Made by a program: the position numbers and the translations under genes. Below are positions 44,807-54,910 of a DNA stretch of 64,000 nt, in pieces. Origin of the DNA: Siphonodentalium dalli (Eukaryota; Mollusca; Scaphopoda; Gadilida; Siphonodentaliidae); assembly GCA_032622095.1 (NCBI GenBank), contig CP136066.1, positions 103,253,319-103,317,318 of the forward strand, given 5' to 3'. How positions within the stretch are numbered: the stretch's first letter is position 1; each line of letters opens with the position of its first letter. A model generated the notes under the pieces. That model saw nothing but the letters and a program-made list of their open reading frames with translations. It did not search any database and was not told the DNA's origin.

Positions 44807-45025
44807 GGTTACGTAGTTGTATTGCTGGAACATCAGCAAAAGATTCCTACCTTTTTATACACTAGGTAGTTAGGATTTTCTTCGTGGACATGTTGACCAT
44901 TGCCAAGCCCACTGCCGATTGTGAGAGGCAACGACTCTGACCGTTTAGCGTGTTTGTGGGACATCTTACATCATTTTCCTGAAAAATAAAAACATATATA
45001 TACATATATGAAAACTTGTTTAAAT
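44807..45025. other. Unrecognised spacer
   Basis: Short stretch with tatatatacatatatg near its right end. Confidence 0.5.
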
Positions 45026-45437
45026 TTAAAGATGCATAATCCAATTAACGCTCCCAAATTACTATTTCTTTCGCTTCGGGGGTAAAAAATATTTGATTCG
45101 AGTTGAGGAACCCAGCCAACAAAGCTCAGAGTGATCAGATATCGATTTTTGAAATTTGTTATATCTCGAGATATGCACTTATTTGTGGCCTGGAAATTTG
45201 TCAAGGCGACGGTCTGGGACAATATGCAGATATGGCCAAATTATTTGATAATCAAGTGCTAATACGGCCATATTTCATTGAACAATATGTTGATAAATAA
45301 AACATTTTGGATAATTTTATACCATAGATAACAGTGGTTAGCATTATTTTGTTGTAATTAATCGATTCTGATAACTAAAGCTTATCTTGAAGAAATGCTG
45401 TTGTTGTAACTTGATGATATGGGGACAGTACCTTTAA
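45026..45437 (+). mobile_element. T4-c element (412 bp)
   Basis: TTAAAGATGCATAATCCAAT ... ggggacagtacctTTAA. Longer subtype shared with the reversed copy at 35595: cagagtgatcagatatcgat, ttgaacaatatgttgataaa, ttaatcgattctgataacta. Confidence 0.85.
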
Positions 45438-45520
45438 GTGAAATATTAAAATAACCATTTTCCATGCACTTTTAATGGACTCAGAAATCACGAATAATAG
45501 GCCATTTCAACATATACTGT

Positions 45521-45713
45521 TTAACCCTTTCATCATGGGAGCTGCGTTGGTGCAGCATTAAAGAACCTGTGACAGTGCATTCTCTTATATATGCAAGTCT
45601 CCCATGGGGAGCCTCACATATATAAGAGAATGCACTGGCTTACAAGGTCAAGGTAAATATTGTTTGGCCAATGTATTTGCTTATATGTGCTGGGCTCGCA
45701 CTGGGTTCACTTG

Positions 45714-45717
<4 letters not shown>
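45521..45717 (+). mobile_element. T4-a MITE, truncated next to a long C run
   Basis: TTAACCCTTTCATCATGGGA, one full palindrome, then ccaatgtatttgcttatatg and an abrupt end at cttgttaa, followed by the C tract. Confidence 0.85.

Positions 45718-45744
<27 letters not shown>
45718..45744 (+). repeat. Homopolymer C tract (27 C)
   Basis: Uninterrupted C run of 27 directly after a TTAA. Confidence 0.95.
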
Positions 45745-46768
45745 ACGATATTAAAGCAATCTTTCTGACTAACATCCCAGATACAAATCAGATAACCCTC
45801 CTTTCTGCAGACAAAAAAATCAGCACTTACTGGGAAACAAATCAGCTTCGCCATCGCTGCACTAATGGCTTATGATGATATATTATGCTATGCACCTTAT
45901 CGCGTGAGTCACCAGGGTTCCCATAGTAGATATATTAAGTGTAGTAGGTAGCATGCAACCATTACATGGTTATTGAATGATTTCTTTTACTAATTGAGTC
46001 CAGCAGACAAGCGATATGACATTGCGGTTTGATAGCAATCCCTTGCTGAATATCAAGAAAACAATCAATGTCACAAGATGAGAGATTTATCAGGGAATAT
46101 AGTTATGCTGATTATAGGACATGTGTGAGTAAAATATATAAGATGGAGTTAATCTGACGTCGGCTTGCTGTCAGACCACAATCCACAAACACGTCTCGAC
46201 ATATCGAACAGAAGCAGAAACGTCAGCAGTTTTTACCATTTGAAGTTGAAGGGACATAGTAAAGGCCTTTGTAGTGGGTAAATTAGAAAAATCATAAAAG
46301 ATTGTAAAACAATCACCATCATCAAGAAAATGGAAAATTATATATAAAACGCGATCCTATCTGCTATGAGAATGCACTGCAATTCCATCTTTCTGTCTAC
46401 CATCTGGTTTGTTGATGTTTTGACAAGTGGCTTGTGACATCACCAAAATATCGCCTATTGATTGATTTGTAGGCTTCTATGATTTTTCATATGTATACCC
46501 AATGTAGAGGCCTTTTGTTTGTGGGCCTAAATAATCTGAACCAAATCTATTGTGAACATCACAATAGGCTTTAATACAGGGATTGTTCTGACCTTTTTGG
46601 GAAAGGGTCCTTCCAGGGCCTAATTTCCATTGGGAAATTGGGCCTAATTTGAGTAATTTCCATTGGGAAATTTACACCATATAGAGGTTTGAAATTGGGA
46701 ATTTCTATGAGTAACAGAGAATATAGGAACAATCATTGTCATTGTGAAAATCAGATTAATCAAACAGC
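45745..46768. other. Gene-free stretch with a small duplication
   Basis: aatttccattgggaaatt occurs twice (about 46621 and 46656), with a gggcctaattt block. Otherwise nothing recognised. Confidence 0.5.
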
Positions 46769-47039
46769 TTAACCCTTTCATGATAGGAGCTGCGCTGGTG
46801 CAGCATTAAAGATCCTATGCCAGTGCATTATCTTATATATATATGTGAGTCTTCCATATTAAAGGAGCCTCACATATATAAGAGAATGCACTGGCTAACA
46901 ATGTCAAGTTAGATATTGTTAGGACAATGTATTCTCTTATATATGCTGGGCTCCCTATGGGAGACTCGCATATATAAGAGATTGCATTGGCACAGGGTTT
47001 ATGGAAAATTTCAGCAAGCTCCAGTCATGGAAGGGTTAA
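46769..47039 (+). mobile_element. T4-a MITE, intact (271 bp)
   Basis: TTAACCCTTTCATGATAGGA ... ccagtcatggaagggTTAA with both palindromes. The standard orientation and order of the family. Confidence 0.92.
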
Positions 47040-47203
47040 TACATTTCTTAAGCTTGTTCACGTTTAATGCTGATGGAGCATTAAGACTTGAAAACCTTCA
47101 TAAAATGAATGTAAAGTTCACAAACAAAGAAATGTGAATTGGGAATTTTAGAGTCAGAAATTACGAAAAATCACTATTTTCCATTGGAAACGGTGCACAT
47201 TTT

Positions 47204-47611
47204 TAGCTCCGGTCCTTACCAAAATAACACAGATATATTCATAAGGTAATATAATTCACATTGGCTAACAACTGAACACATAGAGATGAACGGAGAAAAT
47301 AATAAAGAGAATGTATAAGGGAAATTATGCAAGAGTTCACCGAGTAGGGCCAAACACATGGACCAATACAACCTCCCATGGAGAGCTACAAGCATAATCC
47401 ATTTAGGTTTTTTCTCAGCTGGTATTTGGGGTTGCCAACTATGGGTCTGTATGTACTTAAGAAGACTGTGTAATGAATGTGAATGCATAAGCGATGAAGA
47501 TTGTTATATTTTTTGCACTAATTGCGAAGAGATGGATCAATGTTATTGATTATTTCAGTATATTCCGCTAACAATAGGCTGAATGTAGCTGGTCGACAGA
47601 ACCGGAGCTAT
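47204..47611. mobile_element. Possible element bounded by TAGCTCCGGT inverted ends
   Basis: tagctccggtcctt on the left and acagaaccggagcta on the right are inverted copies about 400 bp apart. The end motif resembles the gagcta-aaaa hairpin ends at 1590 and 9590. The content is unremarkable. Weak case. Confidence 0.4.
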
Positions 47612-47809
47612 GTGATCTCTTGTCTGTTATAAGTATCGTTATACCTGTACCAATAGTCCCTGTAAAAAGAATTAAAGAGCCTCTTATGATTTCGATCAAT
47701 CAGTCACGACATAGATCGTGGATATTTCTGAGTGCCCCAGCCTTGGCGATTGGAAAAATGCCGTGGGACCAGGTGGGACCACAAACAGATGAGTCTTAAA
47801 CAGACTTGT
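47612..47809. other. Unrecognised spacer
   Basis: No family match. Confidence 0.5.
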
Positions 47810-48268
47810 TTAAAATCCTTTTCTTCACTGAACAGAATCTCCCATACAGATACAGTAATGCTCTAATTAATCGACTTCTTAACCACAGCAGAATTATGGG
47901 TAACTTTTCAGGATGTAGTCATCAGAAAGCTCTCCCTGAGAGCTTTCCGATGAATGGCAACAAGCCATATTTACGACTAAATCCTGAAAAGTTACCCATA
48001 TTTCTGCTGCGGTTAAGAAGTCGATTAATTAGAGCATTACTGTATAAAGGTATACATAGGAATGGTCAACTATTCATCTTGAGGAATGTTTGGGTAATAT
48101 ATAAGATGACAGACAGATGAAAAGATATAAATACAAGTCTGGAAGGAGTCATATTCATTGGTGGGGGAAATGTTCTGATAATATGTTCAACAATAGCCGT
48201 TTGTTGAACTTATTATCTGAACATTACCAAAAGGGAACTAGTAGTACTGAGCATATAATTCAGAAAAG
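47810..48268 (+). mobile_element. T4-b MITE with a Pal-200 inserted at TA
   Basis: TTAAAATCCTTTTCTTCACT and cagaatctcccatacaga precede the Pal-200 at 47851. T4-b resumes right after it with aaggtatacataggaatggt and runs to cagaaaagaaagg. The distal TTAA is lost where the next T4-a begins. Confidence 0.82.
47851..48044. mobile_element. Pal-200 nested in T4-b
   Basis: TACAGTAATGCTCTAATTAA ... TTAATTAGAGCATTACTGTA. The left arm lacks the ggaaatatggcttgttgcca part. The TA at each edge fits a TA target duplication. Confidence 0.9.
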
Positions 48269-48481
48269 AAAGGACCCTTTCATGACTGGAGCTTCCTGAA
48301 TTTTTGCGAAAACCCTGTGCCAATGCATTATCTTATATATGCGAGTCGACCATAGGACGCCTCACATATATAAGTTAATGCATTGGACTAACAGATTTTA
48401 TTTTATTTTTTATAATTGTTAAAAAATGTAAGAAAAATGAAAGTGTCAATAACACTGTAGCTCAACTTTGGAAGGAGTTAA
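48269..48481 (+). mobile_element. T4-a MITE, one palindrome only
   Basis: ggaccctttcatgactggag, gaaaaccctgtgccaatgca, one palindrome, then a ttgttaaaaaatgtaagaaa spacer as in the long subtype. Ends ctttggaaggagTTAA. The left TTAA is lost against the T4-b end. Confidence 0.75.
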
Positions 48482-48534
48482 TTTTTTGCTGAGCAATGAA
48501 TAGAATGATAAAGAAGAAGGAAAGTATAAACTAG

Positions 48535-48755
48535 AGGCCACCATGAAATCCATATTAAGTTTGGTGATGATCGGATGAGAGATGTGGTCTGTAGTGTGCG
48601 CCCAAGAATTTTGTCATACAAAGAGTAAATTCCAAGATGGACGCTGGCGGCCATGTTTTTCAAAGAATTACGGTCCAAATATGAGGCTCCCATCTGAAGG
48701 TCACCCCGAAGATCCATATGAAGTTTGGTGATCATCAGATGAGGAATGCGGTTTA
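48535..48755 (+). repeat. Relic of the 1-1510 satellite
   Basis: gtcatacaaagagtaaattc then caagatggacgctggcggcc and atgtttttc match the long monomer. Flanking gatccatatgaagtttggtg/gatcatcagatgagg blocks form a diverged second unit. Confidence 0.75.
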
Positions 48756-48793
48756 ACTTTCAGACTGTACTGATCAACAAATTACTGAAAATG

Positions 48794-48915
48794 TTCAGAC
48801 AGACAATTGAAAGTACAGAAGGAATCCTATTCATTGGTTGTTTGTTGAACTTATTATCTGAACATTTCCTATGCAATAACTACTCATCAATGAGTATTTA
48901 GTAAAGAAAGGGTTA
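48794..48915 (+). mobile_element. T4-b MITE, 5'-truncated
   Basis: cagacagacaattgaaagta, ttgttgaacttattatctga, actcatcaatgagtatttag, agaaagggtta. The final TTAA has become TTAT. Confidence 0.75.
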
Positions 48916-49250
48916 TCTCTGGTGAAAATTGGCGGGCTGAACAAAATTTGACCTTGACCTGTATTTTGGGCTAGTCAACTCACATACCAAATTTCTTTCC
49001 ATTCAGTTCAGACTTACTAAAGTTATCATAAGGAAACGAAAATTGGGTGCAAATTATAACATAAACGGTCACAATTGATGAAAATTGGCAGGCAGAACCA
49101 AAATTCGAACATGACCTGTATTTTGTGCTAGTAAACCCACATACCAAATTTCATTCCATTCAGTTCAGACTTACTAAAGTTAAAAAAGCGAACGAACAGA
49201 CGGACGGACCAATAAATAATACGTTACATTTTTCAAATGGGCATATAAAA
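48916..49250 (+). repeat. Two-unit tandem-repeat element with GACGGACGG tail
   Basis: gacctgtattttgngctagt and ccattcagttcagacttact occur in two units about 130 bp apart. It ends in cgaacagacggacggaccaa and tttttcaaatgggcatataa, like the element ending at 13612. Confidence 0.75.
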
Positions 49251-49252
49251 AG

Positions 49253-49469
49253 TACAGTAATGCTCTAAATAATCGACTCCTTAACCACAGCAGAATTATG
49301 GGTAACTTTTCAGGAATTAGTCGGAAATATGGTTTGTTGCCATTCATCGGAAAGCTCTCACTGAGAGCTTTCCGATGAATGGCAACAAGCCATATTTCCG
49401 ACTAATTCCTGAAAAGTTACCCATAATTCTGCTGTGGTTAAGGAGTCGATTATTTAGAGCATTACTGTA
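49253..49469. mobile_element. Pal-200, best-preserved copy (217 bp)
   Basis: TACAGTAATGCTCTAAATAA to TTATTTAGAGCATTACTGTA. The two arms of about 105 bp are almost perfect inverted copies around agctctcactgagagct. A good reference copy for the family. Confidence 0.95.
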
Positions 49470-49530
49470 CTATTCCCATTTATTCATTCAGAACTGAATG
49501 GGAGAATCAATACAGGAATCAAAGGGTTAA
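49470..49530 (+). mobile_element. T4-b MITE end fragment
   Basis: gaactgaatgggagaatcaa then caaagggTTAA at 49521..49530. The rest is missing. Confidence 0.6.
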
Positions 49531-49845
49531 CTCAACAATAAACCAACACAACACAAAATATCAACTAAATTCAAAAATCAATCCAATATTGATTGCCATT
49601 GAATGTTCTACTTGCGCTTTCTTGTGTTAATTATTCTGACAGCACTGGGCATTATTCCTCCTCGATAGGTATGGAATCGCAGAATAACTTTCAATTTTCA
49701 GACAATAAGTATCACACACCTAAATGAGTGTTTGATGTATTACTATAATTCCTTAATCAATTCGCTTGCCGCACAAGCTCTCAGTGTTTAGGCTATAATC
49801 CTGCTGCGGGATTTCAGCTACATGTAGGTAATGGGTAATGCATAT
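49531..49845. other. Gene-free stretch, nothing recognised
   Basis: AT-rich, no match. Confidence 0.5.
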
Positions 49846-50212
49846 TTAAATACATATTATGGACTTGTTCAGTTCGTGAAGTTGATAAGTTAGTAGTACT
49901 CAGGTGCTATGACAACCTGGGGAATGTAGTATTCTACTAACATCGGCGAAAATTCAAAGAAATCGACCATAGCACTCCATCGAAAACATCGTCTGAACTA
50001 CTGCCAATTGAAAATATTTACATCTCGATTCGGGACGCGACGCAACTATCGGCGATAATTTAACACAAATTATTTCGTCATCGAGATTCATTGCATTTAA
50101 TTAATATATAAGAATGAAGGCGTGTACCGTTAATTTGGATTAATATTTGTAACAAGTAACTACTTTGTGGAAGATTATTCTCAATTTCAATTTGATCACC
50201 CAACCGGAGTGT
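49846..50212 (+). mobile_element. T4-d element, 3' end fused to T4-b
   Basis: TTAAatacatattatggact through ttctactaacatcggcgaaa and gatcacccaaccggagtgtt. The last about 13 bp (cacatcactttaa) are replaced by T4-b. Confidence 0.85.
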
Positions 50213-50352
50213 TTACTAAATACTCATTGAGTAGTTCCATCAGGAAATGATCAGAAAATAAGTACAACAAACAGGTCGTTCAACATTTGTTTGAAAAATT
50301 TATTATCTGAACGTTTCCCACCATGAAAAAGGAATCCTTCAGCATTGTATTT
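50213..50352 (-). mobile_element. T4-b MITE, both ends missing
   Basis: actaaatactcattgagtag, tcaggaaatgatcagaaaat, aatttattatctgaacgttt, gaatccttcagcattgtatt. Confidence 0.75.
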
Positions 50353-50364
50353 AATACATGCACA

Positions 50365-50515
50365 TTATCGGTACAGTGAGGTGATATGGGCCCTAGTATC
50401 ACACCGAGTTGACGAGGTCAGATTGCAGTATTAAACGAGCTGCCTCTGGCAACAAGTTTGATGAGTGATCTGACCTTGTCAACGACCAGCCCATATCACT
50501 TCACTGTACTGATAA
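50365..50515. mobile_element. 151-bp foldback MITE
   Basis: ttatcggtacagtgaggtga and tatgggc pair with gcccata and tcacttcactgtactgataa. Inner gttgacgaggtcaga pairs with tctgaccttgtcaac. Only a few mismatches. Confidence 0.85.
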
Positions 50516-50535
50516 AGCGTTTATTAATATACAAC

Positions 50536-51184
50536 ATAAAGGGGTACTGTACACAAAGATAGGCGATTTTTTTATTTACTCCCATTGAAATAACTTTCAA
50601 GTTAGATTGTGTTCGTGTTATATGAGTTTCGTATAAACCTAATTTAGCGAAGAAAATATTGATCTTGGAAACAAAAATATTACGATTTCAAACTACGCGC
50701 CATGTTTTTGACCTTCACCGGAGAAGACGCGATCGCAGGAAGAACCGGAAGTTCATTGCTCACAGCTTCGATTGATGCATTCAATCTCTTCCATCGAACA
50801 ATCTCACTCCCTATAAAATACTTGACGCTTTATGACTCTTTGTTTCTTTCTCCTTTTTTCCGAATCGGTTATAACGGGCCTTCTTTTGCAGGTAACATGT
50901 TTTGTTTGCAACTCAATAATGTTCGCGAACGGCCGTCGATAAAAGACACGCAACATATGCGATTTCAAGAACGGTAACTCGTAATGGCATAATTCTCCAT
51001 TTTATGACTCCAGCCATAAATGAATTTATATTAAATAATTCAATTTAACTTTTACGATAGCCTGTTAACCGGAACGTTTTCAGTAGACATCGTCGACTCA
51101 AATTAGTTATTTATAATATAGTATTCATATTAGATCGCTATTGTCACCGGGAATTTATTGAAATTGGGGTACAGTACCCCTTTA
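50536..51184. mobile_element. 649-bp TIR element (AAAGGGGTACTGTAC ends)
   Basis: Left taaaggggtactgtacac, right ggggtacagtaccccttTAA. The right side has an intact TTAA, while the left is ATAA. The interior has a 91-aa ORF from 50702 with no recognisable domain, so I treat it as non-coding. The GTACAGTACCCC motif also occurs just inside the right end of T4-g (gtacagtaccccctccc), a possible link. Confidence 0.75.
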
Positions 51185-51484
51185 AGTGTCCCTTAATTAC
51201 TCAAAATAATTCCATAGTAATAGATCATATCTTGGGACTATATTTTCCGTCAGTATACCAGCCTCGTTCTTGTTTCAGAGTAGCATGATATGGAATCGGA
51301 AAAACAGAGTGGATTCCGATGCTCTGGAAAAAATCACCCAAAAATTCGGTATAATTTTAGCGAGAAAAACCAGTCATATAATAAATTGTATTATTGGTCT
51401 GTCATTTGCTTATACTCATATTTCCTATACATTCCGTCAGATGTCATACTAACTTGCATCCATACTCTGTACAACACAACACGC
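51185..51484. other. Gene-free stretch, nothing recognised
   Basis: Two overlapping short ORFs, neither recognisable. Confidence 0.5.
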
Positions 51485-51526
51485 ATAGTGGGCTAGCATC
51501 ACCAAATTCACCCTCTGGGTACCTCA
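51485..51526. mobile_element. M11 hairpin-arm fragment
   Basis: tagtgggctagcatcaccaa then attcaccctctgggtacctc, about 42 bp, directly fused to a T4-d fragment. Confidence 0.75.
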
Positions 51527-51771
51527 ATGTAGCATTCTACTAACATTTTCAAAGAAATTGACTGTACCAATCCATAGAAAATATCGCCTGAACTACATCC
51601 AATTGTAAATAGTTACATCTCGATTTGGGACGCAACTATCGGTGATAAACTAACACAAATAATTTCGCCATCGAGAGTCATTGCATTTAATTAATATAAA
51701 AGAATAACAGTGTGTGCTGTCAATTTGGATTAATATTGATCAGCCTACCAGAGTGTTTCACATCATTTTAA
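51527..51771 (+). mobile_element. T4-d element, 5'-truncated
   Basis: From atgtagcattctactaacat to gagtgtttcacatcatttTTAA-type end (TTAA 51768..51771). Confidence 0.8.
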
Positions 51772-52100
51772 TATCACTTTTGTCATGTTACAGTGAATAA
51801 AATCTGGCTCAATAAATCCATAAAATATTATGCATTCTACCTGTATAAATGCCATGGGAAAAACTCACTGAATTTTATGTATTTTAAACTGACATGGCAG
51901 CTTATTCGAATCTTTAAATGAGGTATACATAATTAGGTAGGTGAGTATCTCAAAACATACCTACGCAGAAAATTTCAGAACAAACTCGTTGATATAGTGG
52001 TACCACTGAAAAAAAAATGTGTTTTGAACTTTTGTTTCTTATATATCTTATTGGTAAATTTTATGCCGGCTAAAAAAATTCCACCTATATAGACTACTAG

Positions 52101-52985
52101 CAGATTAGCCCACCACTGGCGGCATTCGTCCCATGGCTTTGTTCGAAAAAGCAATTGCAACAGCTTCCGAGACATGCGTGTGCTGCATTTGCAACAAATT
52201 TCGTTGAAATCCGCCAGTTTTACCTGATTTGACCTTGAATTGACCATTTTGAAGGTCAACATAAGGTCCTGGTAACGATTTGACCCGTCCAATACATTCC
52301 CCGGACAAAAGCACACCCAGGTATCAAATTTCGTCGAAATCCGCCAGTTTTACCGGATTTGACCTTGAATTGATCATTTTGAAGGTCAAGGTCAGGTCGG
52401 GGTCACAATTTGACTGGTCGATGAGAGTTTCCCGACAAAAGTTCCCCTATGTAGCAAGTTTGGACTCAATCGGTAGGGCCATTTTTGAGTCTATAACGGA
52501 CACACACATACATATATATATCATTTGTGGGTACCCGTTTTCGAGTCTATAATAACGGACACACACATACATATATATCATTTGTGGGTACCTGTTTCAA
52601 GGTGAAGGTCACCTCGGGCGGAAAAACTGACCCGATGAAAATCTCCCCCATTCCTAGGAACCCTATTAAAGTACGAACACAGACATAAGAATCACACAAC
52701 ACGCTCATGTCTGGACACAGACACAACATGTTCATGTCTGGACACAGACACGCTCTTTATCAACGACACTGCGGATACGAACGCTCTTTAACTATCACGC
52801 GATTAACCCATGAATTCGCATTGCTGTGGCGGGGGAATGGAGAAGAAGTGCTCTGACGTTCTCAGAAGCGGTGCGATGACACTTCATCTGGGATTTTACA
52901 CTTAGATAGGAAGTTTGGGCTCAATCTGTCCGGCAGTTTTCCCGGCCATAGCTAACAGACAGAAGTCCCAAAATATATATTAGAT
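52101..52985. mobile_element. About 885-bp insertion splitting the left arm of the 2.4-kb element
   Basis: Contains two 130-bp units (atttcgt-gaaatccgccag at about 52197 and 52327, with gaccttgaattga), then two copies of cacacacatacatatatat-catttgtgggtacc (about 52501 and 52560), further tracts, and ends near cagacagaagtcccaaaata. Related in its parts to 1640..2970. Confidence 0.65.
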
Positions 52986-53189
52986 GGGAGGAACATATAG
53001 AGCTGTCGTTGCTTAGCAACATTTATGGTTCTGCATAATTTTGAAAGCAGACGATGGTAATCCCCGCCGAATTGTGCAGTTGGGGGAAGTGCATTCTCAA
53101 TAATGTTTGCGTTCTCATGCAGTATGTGCTAAACAAGAGGTGGGATTTTGTCATAAAGCCTGGCTTATTGCGAACTCATTTTAGGTACT

Positions 53190-53850
53190 GACTGACATTT
53201 CTGGAAATTAGCCATGTGACAACTCCAATAACTCTGCTGAAAATATCCGGCCGGACCTGGTTTGCAAACTCATTCTAGATACTGGTCATGTGAACTCATA
53301 TACCAAAAATCTTTGAAATCCGTTGACATTTGTGGAAATGAGCCCTGTGACATGCATCGTCCATTTGCACACAAAAAAATAAACAAAGTCCAATAACTCT
53401 GCTAAAAAATATCCAGCTGGAGCTGGTTAGCGAACTCGTTCTAGATACTGGTCATGTAAACTCATATACCAAAAATCTTTGAAATACATTGACTTTTGTG
53501 GAAATGAGCCTTATATAGCTGTGACGTCGTCTATTTGCTATTTGGTAAATTCAACAAAAATAATAAACAAAGTCCAATAACTCCGGTAAAAATATCCGGC
53601 CAGACCTGGCTTGCGAACTCATTCTAGGTAATGGTCAGGTGAACTCATATACCATATATCTTTGAAATCCGTTAACATTTGTGGAAATGTCCATTTGCAC
53701 ACAAAAAAATAAACAAAGTCCAATAACTCCGGTAAACATATCCGGCCGGACCTGGCTTGCGAACTCATTCTAGGTAAATGGTCAGGTGAACTCATATACC
53801 ACAAATCTTTGAAATCCGTTGACATTTGTTCAAGTTATGACTCTTACAAA
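53190..53850 (-). repeat. Four-unit tandem repeat inside the 2.4-kb element
   Basis: tccaataactc-g-taaaaatatcc starts units at 53224, 53389, 53573 and 53719 (periods 165, 184, 146). Each contains ggncctggtttgcgaactca, gaactcatataccaaaaatc and gaaatccgttgacatttgtg. Confidence 0.88.
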
Positions 53851-53946
53851 TTCGGGACGGACGGAACCCATTCCTATATCCCCAGCAAATTTTCAATTTG
53901 GCGGGGGATAAAAATGAAGAGAAAGCCATAAATAAAAATAAATAAA
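53851..53946 (+). repeat. Terminal tract with hairpin
   Basis: gggacggacggaacccattc, then ccccagcaaattttcaattt-ggcgggg, a weak hairpin, then ataaaaat. Same tail type as the other tandem-repeat elements. Confidence 0.5.
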
Positions 53947-54413
53947 AGTACCATAAATGTTGCAGAGCAACGACAGCTCTATAATTTCCTCTCATGGTCT
54001 TCAGGTGGAAGTTTTTTTAGCGGGCATAAAAGATACGATCTCAAATTTACCAATTTATATAAGAAACAAAGCACTTTTTTTTTCAGCGCTACCAGAAAAT
54101 CAACGAGTTTGTTCTGAAATTTTCTGCATAGGTATGTTTTGAGATACTCTCCTATTTAATTATGTATACCTCATTTTTAGTTTTGAATGAGCCATGTCAG
54201 TTTAAAATACATAAAATTCAGTGAGTGTTTTACAGAGTCGCAAATTATTCTGTCTCCGTTTCCCGAACTTCAATGAATACAAATGGTGTACCAAGTGCTC
54301 GGGTCCAAATATATCGTGTGCGAAGTAATATTTTTTATGACTTCAATGAAATTTCTGGGACATATTTTATGAGAATAGAAAGTTAAATTATAGAGGATAC
54401 GAAATGAGTGTTT

Positions 54414-54473
54414 CTCTCATATGAAATTTATGAATGACAATTTGAAATGAGTTTCATAAATTTCATATGAGAG
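54414..54473. repeat. Perfect 21-bp-stem hairpin, 18-nt loop
   Basis: ctctcatatgaaatttatga-a pairs perfectly with t-tcataaatttcatatgagag around an AT-rich loop. Pre-miRNA size, but perfect pairing and no other evidence of processing. Confidence 0.85.
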
Positions 54474-54733
54474 GAAGACAAATTTCATATTATATTTATC
54501 ATGGCTCGATTTGAGTTGATTTTCGCGCAAATTAATATGTTGACATGGCAGACATTGGTCAAAGTAAGAGAATTCAGATTCAATGAAGTGCAGGCATATT
54601 TTGAAATAGTTCTACTTACAAGCGCATGAATTTGACCTAGAACTTTTAGGTGACAAATCCTATCAACTGAAGGTGTTAACACCTGGATTTATGAAATACC
54701 TGAAGCCCAATAAAAGCCGCAAGTCATATGATA

Positions 54734-54910
54734 TACAGTAATGCTCTTAGTAATCGACTCCTTAACCACAGCAGAATTATGGGTAATTTTTCAGGACTTA
54801 GTCGGAAATATGGCTTGTTGCCATTCATCGGAAAGTTCTCGACTAAATCCTGAAAAATTACCCATAATTCTGCTGTGGTTAAGGAGTCGATTACTTAGAG
54901 CATTACTGTA
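54734..54910. mobile_element. Pal-200, internally deleted (177 bp)
   Basis: TACAGTAATGCTCTTAGTAA ... TTACTTAGAGCATTACTGTA. The left arm is complete to ggaaagttct and the right arm starts at cgactaaatcctg. Confidence 0.92.

Larger units (their letters stand above)
51859..54235. mobile_element. 2.4-kb element with about 280-bp inverted terminal repeats
   Basis: Left arm actcactgaattttatgtat, tttaaactgacatggc, gtatctcaaaacatacctac, gaacaaactcgttga (51859..52100) mirrors the right arm at 53985..54235. The next stretch of the arm (atagagctgtcgttgct...caacatttatggt) is at 52986..53026 on the left but continuous with the right arm at 53947..53985, so the left arm was split by an insertion. The middle holds tandem repeats. 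No transposase recognised; the class is open. Confidence 0.85.

Noticed and set aside
50702-50977. 91-residue ORF inside the GGGGTACTGTA element as a possible transposon protein
   Set aside because: No recognisable domain or catalytic pattern, and the element is the size of a MITE. Chance ORF more likely.
54414-54473. An authentic microRNA gene
   Set aside because: The stem is perfectly paired without the bulges usual in animal pre-miRNAs, and there is no family seed that I recognise. Reported only as a hairpin.
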